Source: Thalassomonas actiniarum (lineage in GTDB: Bacteria; Pseudomonadota; Gammaproteobacteria; Enterobacterales; Alteromonadaceae). Taken from it: a DNA stretch of 64,000 bases. The position numbers and the translations under genes were made by a program. Below, in pieces: positions 59,090 to 64,000 of the stretch (within the stretch, counting starts at the first letter, position 1; every line of letters begins with the position of its first letter). The DNA is taken from NCBI RefSeq assembly GCF_000948975.2, contig NZ_CP059735.1:5020603-5084602 (forward strand), read 5' to 3'. The notes beneath the pieces were generated by a model. It had not been told where the DNA came from, did no database searches, and saw nothing but the letters and a program-made list of their open reading frames with translations.

Positions 59090-61927
59090 TTAAGCAAATT
59101 CCCGCACTTCACCATCGCCTTCGACGTTGGTAATACAGCGGCCACAAAGATCATTATACTGCTCATTGCTGCCAACATCATCAGTATAATGCCAGCAACG
59201 CTCACACTTGCTGCCGTTTGACGGAGTAACGCTGAGCCATAAACCTTCGATTTCGGTGGCAACGGCATTTTCCGGCGCACTTTCAACCTGTTCGACACTG
59301 GCTTTTGAGGTGATAAGAACAAAGCGCAGTTCTTCACCCAGCAGCTTAATCTTATCGGCTAAGTCTGCGGTTGCATAAAGTTTAACTTCAGCTTCCAGAG
59401 CCTTACCGACAATTTTATCTTTACGGGCCAGTTCAAGCGCTTTGTTGACTTCACTGCGCACCAGTAACAGCTCGTTCCAGTAATCATTGTTTAGCTCTAC
59501 ATCCTGGGGCAATTTAGCCAGGCCATCGAACCAGACACCGGTGAAGACGAACTCATCGCGCTCACCGTCTGCTGCTTGCGGCAGTGCCTGCCAGATTTCC
59601 TGCGCGGTAAAGGACAACACAGGCGCCATCCAGCGGGTCATGGCTTCGGCGATCAGGTACATGGCGGTCTGACAAGAACGACGGGCAACACTGTTATCTT
59701 TCGCGGTATACTGACGATCTTTGATGATATCCAGGTAGAACCCACCCAACTCAGTGGTACAGAAGTTCATTAACTTATGGACCACCTGATGAAATTCATA
59801 CTCATTGTAGGCGGCAACAATTTCATCTTGCAGCTGAGCCGCTTTATCCACCACCCAGCGATCCAGTGCTACCATATCTTCAAAAGCGACCGAATGCTGC
59901 TTAGGATCAAAACCATTGATATTGGCCAGCAGGAAGCGCGAGGTATTACGGATCCGGCGATAAGCATCCGCCTGGCGTTTGAAAATCTCGTCGGAAACGG
60001 TAATTTCCTGGGTATAGTTCACCGATGCCACCCATAAGCGCAGGATATCCGCACCGAGTTTATTGGTGATTTGCGCCGGGGTAATCACATTGCCCAAAGA
60101 CTTAGACATCTTGTGACCGTTAACATCCACGGTAAAGCCGTGGGTTAATACCTGCTTGTAAGGCGCTTTGCCTGTCATGGCAACCGATGACATCATAGAA
60201 GACATAAACCAGCCCCTGTGCTGATCTGAGCCTTCCAGGTATAAATCCGCCTGCGCGTCAAATTCTTCACGGGCGTCAACCACGGAATAATGGGTGGTCC
60301 CGGAATCAAACCAGACATCTAAAGTATCCGGCACTTTAATATATTCGCCGGCATCATCGCCGATAAGCTCGCTGGCTTCCAAGTCAAACCAGGCCTGTAT
60401 ACCCGACTGTTCCACCTTTTGCGCCACAGTTTCAATCAACTCGATGCTGCGCGGGTGTAAAGCGCCGGTATCCTTATGGATAAACAGGGCAATCGGCACC
60501 CCCCAGGTACGCTGGCGGGAAATACACCAGTCAGGACGGCCTTCTACCATAGATTCGATACGGCTTTGCCCCCAATCAGGGATCCACTGGGTATTTTCGA
60601 TTTCATTTAAAGACGCCTGCCGCAAGGCTTTATTGTCCATGCTGATAAACCACTGCGGCGTGGCACGGAAAATAATCGGCGTTTTATGACGCCAGCAATG
60701 AGGATAAGAATGCTCATAGGCATGATGATGCAATAAGGCATTATGCTCTTTTAACGCTTCGATGACGCTGTCATTGGCCTTAAAGACATGCTGCCCGGCG
60801 AATAACGGGGTATCTTCAAGATAAACACCGTTGGCACCAACCGGGTTGGCCACTTCAAGGTCATATTCCTTACCGACCACAAAATCGTCAACACCGTGTC
60901 CCGGTGCGGTATGAACACAACCGGTACCCGAATCTGTGGTAACGTGCTCACCGCAAATCACCGGCACATTAAAGTCATAAAACGGATGTTTCAGCTCGGT
61001 GCGATCCAGCTCTTTACCCAGGCAAAAGCCTAAGGCATGGTATTTATCGATACCAAATCTGTCCATGCAGGACTGCACCAGATCCGATGCCAGGATCAGG
61101 CGCTGTTTGCCCTGCTCGGTTTCACACTGTACCAGGGTGTACTCCACTGCGGGGTGCACTGAAACGGCGCGGTTGGCAGGTAAAGTCCATGGGGTGGTGG
61201 TCCAGATCACTATGCCGATTTCACCTTCACCGACATGACCTTCAGGATGTGAGAACTTATCGGCAATCCCTTCATCAACCAGGGTAAATTTAACGTCTAT
61301 GGCAGGTGACTGCTTATCTTTGTATTCCACTTCCGCTTCCGCCAGCGCAGAACCACAATCGGTACACCAGTGCACAGGCTTGAACCCTTGCTGCAGGTGG
61401 CCATTTTCGGCAATCTTACCCAGGGCGCGGATGATATTGGCTTCGGTTTTGAAATCCATGGTCAGGTAAGGCTTTTCCCAATCGGCAAAAACACCTAAGC
61501 GTTTAAAATCTTCCCGCTGGCCGTTAACCTGCTTGATGGCATATTCGCGACATTTTTCCCTGAACTGGGCCGGCGTCACCTTATGGCCGGGTTTGCCGAC
61601 CTTCTTTTCCACCATTAATTCAATCGGCAGACCGTGACAATCCCAACCCGGGACAAAAGGAGAATTAAAGTCGGAAAGGGTCTTAGACTTAACAATAATA
61701 TCTTTGAGGATCTTGTTTACTGAATGGCCCAAATGAATATCACCATTTGCATATGGAGGACCATCATGCAAAATGAATGATTTCTTTCCCTTTTTAGCGG
61801 CGCGGATCTTGCCGTACAGGTCTTTTCCTGCCCAGTCCTTAAGCATTTGGGGTTCGCGGTTTGCCATATTGCCTTTCATCGGGAAAGGAGTATCTGGCAG
61901 ATTCAGGGTATGTTTATAATCGCTCAT
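59090..61927 (-). CDS. ileS: Isoleucyl-tRNA synthetase
   Basis: The 945-residue class I synthetase has the HIGH-type motif [12 protein letters not shown] (about 58-69), the CP1 editing domain, KMSKSLGNV, and a C-terminal zinc ribbon [13 protein letters not shown]...DLCGRC. Length is typical of the bacterial form. It is in the conserved block with lspA downstream and ribF upstream. Confidence 0.98.
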   Translation of the reverse strand: MSDYKHTLNLPDTPFPMKGNMANREPQMLKDWAGKDLYGKIRAAKKGKKSFILHDGPPYANGDIHLGHSVNKILKDIIVKSKTLSDFNSPFVPGWDCHGLPIELMVEKKVGKPGHKVTPAQFREKCREYAIKQVNGQREDFKRLGVFADWEKPYLTMDFKTEANIIRALGKIAENGHLQQGFKPVHWCTDCGSALAEAEVEYKDKQSPAIDVKFTLVDEGIADKFSHPEGHVGEGEIGIVIWTTTPWTLPANRAVSVHPAVEYTLVQCETEQGKQRLILASDLVQSCMDRFGIDKYHALGFCLGKELDRTELKHPFYDFNVPVICGEHVTTDSGTGCVHTAPGHGVDDFVVGKEYDLEVANPVGANGVYLEDTPLFAGQHVFKANDSVIEALKEHNALLHHHAYEHSYPHCWRHKTPIIFRATPQWFISMDNKALRQASLNEIENTQWIPDWGQSRIESMVEGRPDWCISRQRTWGVPIALFIHKDTGALHPRSIELIETVAQKVEQSGIQAWFDLEASELIGDDAGEYIKVPDTLDVWFDSGTTHYSVVDAREEFDAQADLYLEGSDQHRGWFMSSMMSSVAMTGKAPYKQVLTHGFTVDVNGHKMSKSLGNVITPAQITNKLGADILRLWVASVNYTQEITVSDEIFKRQADAYRRIRNTSRFLLANINGFDPKQHSVAFEDMVALDRWVVDKAAQLQDEIVAAYNEYEFHQVVHKLMNFCTTELGGFYLDIIKDRQYTAKDNSVARRSCQTAMYLIAEAMTRWMAPVLSFTAQEIWQALPQAADGERDEFVFTGVWFDGLAKLPQDVELNNDYWNELLLVRSEVNKALELARKDKIVGKALEAEVKLYATADLADKIKLLGEELRFVLITSKASVEQVESAPENAVATEIEGLWLSVTPSNGSKCERCWHYTDDVGSNEQYNDLCGRCITNVEGDGEVREFA

Positions 61928-61935
61928 TTAAATCA

Positions 61936-62907
61936 TTATCCGTTATCATGGGTGTTAACGTAGCCGTTAACCGATTCAGTATCTAAATTGTTTAAATAAG
62001 TACGCGCCTGCGCACTATCTTTGCTGATTTGCGTGGTTAATTCACTCAGGGAAGCAAACTTCATCTCATTTCTGAGTTTATGTAACATCACCACTTCTAT
62101 GCTTTGTCCGTACAAATCAGCGTTAAAATCAAAAATATGGACTTCCAGTTGCTGTCTTATACCGGAAACCGTCGGCCTTGAGCCAATATTGGCAACACCG
62201 TAATAAACGCCAAAAGCCGTTTTTACCTGCACCACGTAAACACCGCACACAGGAGAAACCCGGCGTTTAAGCAAGACATTGGCCGTCGGATAACCTAACT
62301 GGCGCCCGCGTTTATCGCCGTGAAAAACGCGGCCGAAAATAGAATAAGGGCGTCCCAGCATACGGCGGGCTTCTGCAAAGTCATCCCGCTCCAGCGCCTG
62401 ACGTATTTCAGTGCTGCTGATGCGGCAATCGGCCAGTTTATAACTGGCGGTATCGGAAACACCAAAACCGAATTCCCGCCCGGCACCGCACAACATGTCA
62501 AAATTTCCGGCCCGGTTTTTACCAAAATGAAAATCATCGCCGATAATCAGGTGCTTTATGCCCAGCCGTTTGACCAGTAACTGCTCTATAAAATCTTCCG
62601 CGCTCAGGCTGGCAAATTTGTGGTTAAAATTCACACAAATCAAACGTTCTACACCGAGCTCTTGCAATAACAGGTATTTATCGATTAAACGGCTGAGCCT
62701 GGCCGGTGCTGTTTGTGGCGCGAAAAGCTCTCTCGGCTGGGGTTCAAACACCATTACCGCCGATGCACAATTTAGCGCCCTGGCTTTTTCCACCAGCGCA
62801 CAGATCACCCGCCGGTGCCCCAAGTGGACACCATCAAAATTACCTATCGTCAATACGCAACCATGATCTTCTGGCTGAATATTGTGTAACCCCCGAACTA
62901 ACTGCAT
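61936..62907 (-). CDS. ribF: Bifunctional riboflavin kinase/FAD synthetase
   Basis: The 323-residue enzyme makes FMN and then FAD. The N-terminal nucleotidyltransferase domain contains GNFDGVHLGHR, IGDDFHFGKNRAG and ISSTEIRQAL. The C-terminal flavokinase domain has GYPTANVLL and GVYVVQVK. It starts ahead of ileS with an eight-base gap. The terminator of murJ separates it from the upstream gene. Confidence 0.96.
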   Translation of the reverse strand: MQLVRGLHNIQPEDHGCVLTIGNFDGVHLGHRRVICALVEKARALNCASAVMVFEPQPRELFAPQTAPARLSRLIDKYLLLQELGVERLICVNFNHKFASLSAEDFIEQLLVKRLGIKHLIIGDDFHFGKNRAGNFDMLCGAGREFGFGVSDTASYKLADCRISSTEIRQALERDDFAEARRMLGRPYSIFGRVFHGDKRGRQLGYPTANVLLKRRVSPVCGVYVVQVKTAFGVYYGVANIGSRPTVSGIRQQLEVHIFDFNADLYGQSIEVVMLHKLRNEMKFASLSELTTQISKDSAQARTYLNNLDTESVNGYVNTHDNG

Positions 62908-62957
62908 CTAGCCGTGAAACCTTAAGCCCTGTTATATACCCGAAAGTATAAGAAGAA

Positions 62958-62987
62958 TAAAAAACCGACGAATTATATATTAGTCGG
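62958..62987 (-). terminator. Terminator of murJ
   Basis: The stem CCGAC / GTCGG, extended by AAT/ATT pairs, is followed by T6 on the minus strand, 37 bases past the murJ stop. Confidence 0.75.
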
Positions 62988-63023
62988 CAACAAGAATCAG
63001 CATATGAACGTCATTTAATGCAT

Positions 63024-64000
63024 TTATTCACAACCAGGTGACGATTTCGCCAGAGCCTGTACCTTAAAATCTTTAAAGCGTACGCCAAAAACAACAATCG
63101 CGATAAAATAACTGGCCATGCCGGCAAGGATACAAAACAGCAGTTTTAATACTTGCTGATAAAAGTCCATCGCCAGCCAGGCATCAAAACCCGGAGATAA
63201 ATAATAAACCACACCAGCCATCACACCGGCTGCCAGCATCAGGCGCAAGACAAAAAAGCCTGACCTGACAGATAAACGGTATACCGACTGGCGTTTTAAT
63301 CCCTGATAGAGCAAAAAGGCATTAAGGGTCGCCGATAACGTGGTGGCCAGTGCCAAACCGACATAACCTAAAAAAGGCGCCAGCGTCAGGTTAAAGGCCA
63401 TATTGGCCACCATGGCAATAATGCCGATTTTCACCGGCGTTTTGGTATCCTGACGGGCGTAATACCCGGGGGCCAGCACCTTGATATACATAAAGCTGAG
63501 CAAACCCGACAAATAAGCAAACAGGGCAAAGGAAACCTGCTCAACATCCACCTGGGTAAACTCCCCGCGCATAAACAGGATCATGATAATAGGTTGCGCC
63601 AGCACCATCAGCCCCGCCAGGGCCGGCCAGCCAAACAGGCTGACCACCTTAATCGACCAGTCCAGAGTATCGCTAAACTCCCCATGGTTTTTGCGCGCAT
63701 GCAAGCCGGATAAGCTGGGTAAGATCACGGTGGCGATACCAATACCAAATAAGCCCAACGGAAATTCCAGCAAACGATCGGCATAATAGAGCCAACTGAC
63801 CGAACCTGTGATTAAAAAGCTGGCAATAACGGTATCAAGCAACAAATTAATCTGGGTCACAGAAACCCCGAACAAAGCCGGCACGATCAGTTTACGAATT
63901 TTAGTCACCCCTGTTGAGTGCCAGGCCCATTGTGGTCTTACCAAAACCCCGGCCTTGTACAAAAACGGCAACTGGAAAAGAAACTGCACCAAGCCGCCGG
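63024..64000 (-). CDS. murJ: Lipid II flippase MurJ (N-terminus beyond window)
   Basis: The frame is open to the window edge, so only the C-terminal 325 or so residues of a usual 510 are seen. Segments such as GVTKIRKLIVPALFGVSVTQINLLLDTVIASFL, YYADRLLEFPLGLFGIGIATVILPSLS and KVLAPGYYARQDTKTPVKIGI fit the MurJ/MviN family. It flips lipid II for peptidoglycan synthesis. It precedes ribF in the conserved order. The GTG near the edge is internal, not a start. Confidence 0.95.
   Translation of the reverse strand, partial: GGLVQFLFQLPFLYKAGVLVRPQWAWHSTGVTKIRKLIVPALFGVSVTQINLLLDTVIASFLITGSVSWLYYADRLLEFPLGLFGIGIATVILPSLSGLHARKNHGEFSDTLDWSIKVVSLFGWPALAGLMVLAQPIIMILFMRGEFTQVDVEQVSFALFAYLSGLLSFMYIKVLAPGYYARQDTKTPVKIGIIAMVANMAFNLTLAPFLGYVGLALATTLSATLNAFLLYQGLKRQSVYRLSVRSGFFVLRLMLAAGVMAGVVYYLSPGFDAWLAMDFYQQVLKLLFCILAGMASYFIAIVVFGVRFKDFKVQALAKSSPGCE

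Overview
The window looks like chromosome of a marine gammaproteobacterium of the order Alteromonadales. Colwelliaceae such as Thalassomonas is my best guess, from the overall protein character, moderate GC, a PEP-CTERM protein, TapY-type pilus genes and PsrA/LiuR-like operators at the ETF genes. This is inference; no database was searched. Most of the window is core chromosome. I see no prophage, insertion sequence, integron or CRISPR array.

Left part (1-20.4 kb): small housekeeping genes (acpH, a zinc-ribbon protein, an RraB-like protein, an RluA-type pseudouridine synthase); a 50-bp tandem repeat; a dihydrodipicolinate synthase that resembles the plant enzyme more than the usual bacterial one; a periplasmic binding protein; an esterase; a DUF4097 protein; cinA; a FapA/DUF342 gene with a small partner; a YggN-like protein; and a DUF3103-like protein. 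Then come the divergent electron-transfer flavoprotein genes (etfD versus etfBA) with PsrA-like and LiuR-like palindromes between them, a two-gene DUF6795-class 3 lipase cassette, yciH and a double-receiver response regulator whose first receiver is degenerate.

Middle (20.4-30.4 kb): a sugar or cyclitol catabolic cassette (Gfo/Idh dehydrogenase, TIM-barrel isomerase, MFS transporter) divergent from an AraC-PAS regulator. Next is a TyrR-like regulator divergent from methionine gamma-lyase. Their intergenic region holds three TyrR-box-like dyads, a perfect IHF consensus and a -24/-12 (sigma-54) promoter in textbook order, and the regulator keeps the GAFTGA loop that E. coli TyrR lacks. A HIT protein, the GTPase YlqF/RbgA and a SymE-like toxin follow.

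rRNA operon (30.4-36.2 kb, minus strand): two tandem promoters with GCGC discriminators, leader boxA, 16S, tRNA-Ile(GAT), tRNA-Ala(TGC), 23S, 5S and terminator.

Right part (36.2-64 kb): a large secreted subtilase; a PEP-CTERM protein with a sigma-54-like promoter; pssA; the conserved clpB-pgeF-rluD / bamD block; glnB; nadE; a type IV pilus minor-pilin operon pilV-W-X-Y1-E-tapY2, with a lone fimT/fimU-type gene facing it from the far end; and the conserved murJ-ribF-ileS-lspA-fkpB-ispH block, with murJ cut by the window edge.

The strongest candidate for something undescribed is the sigma-54/TyrR-like control of methionine gamma-lyase. Next are the plant-type DHDPS, the PEP-CTERM sigma-54 promoter, the DUF6795-lipase pair and the 50-bp repeat.
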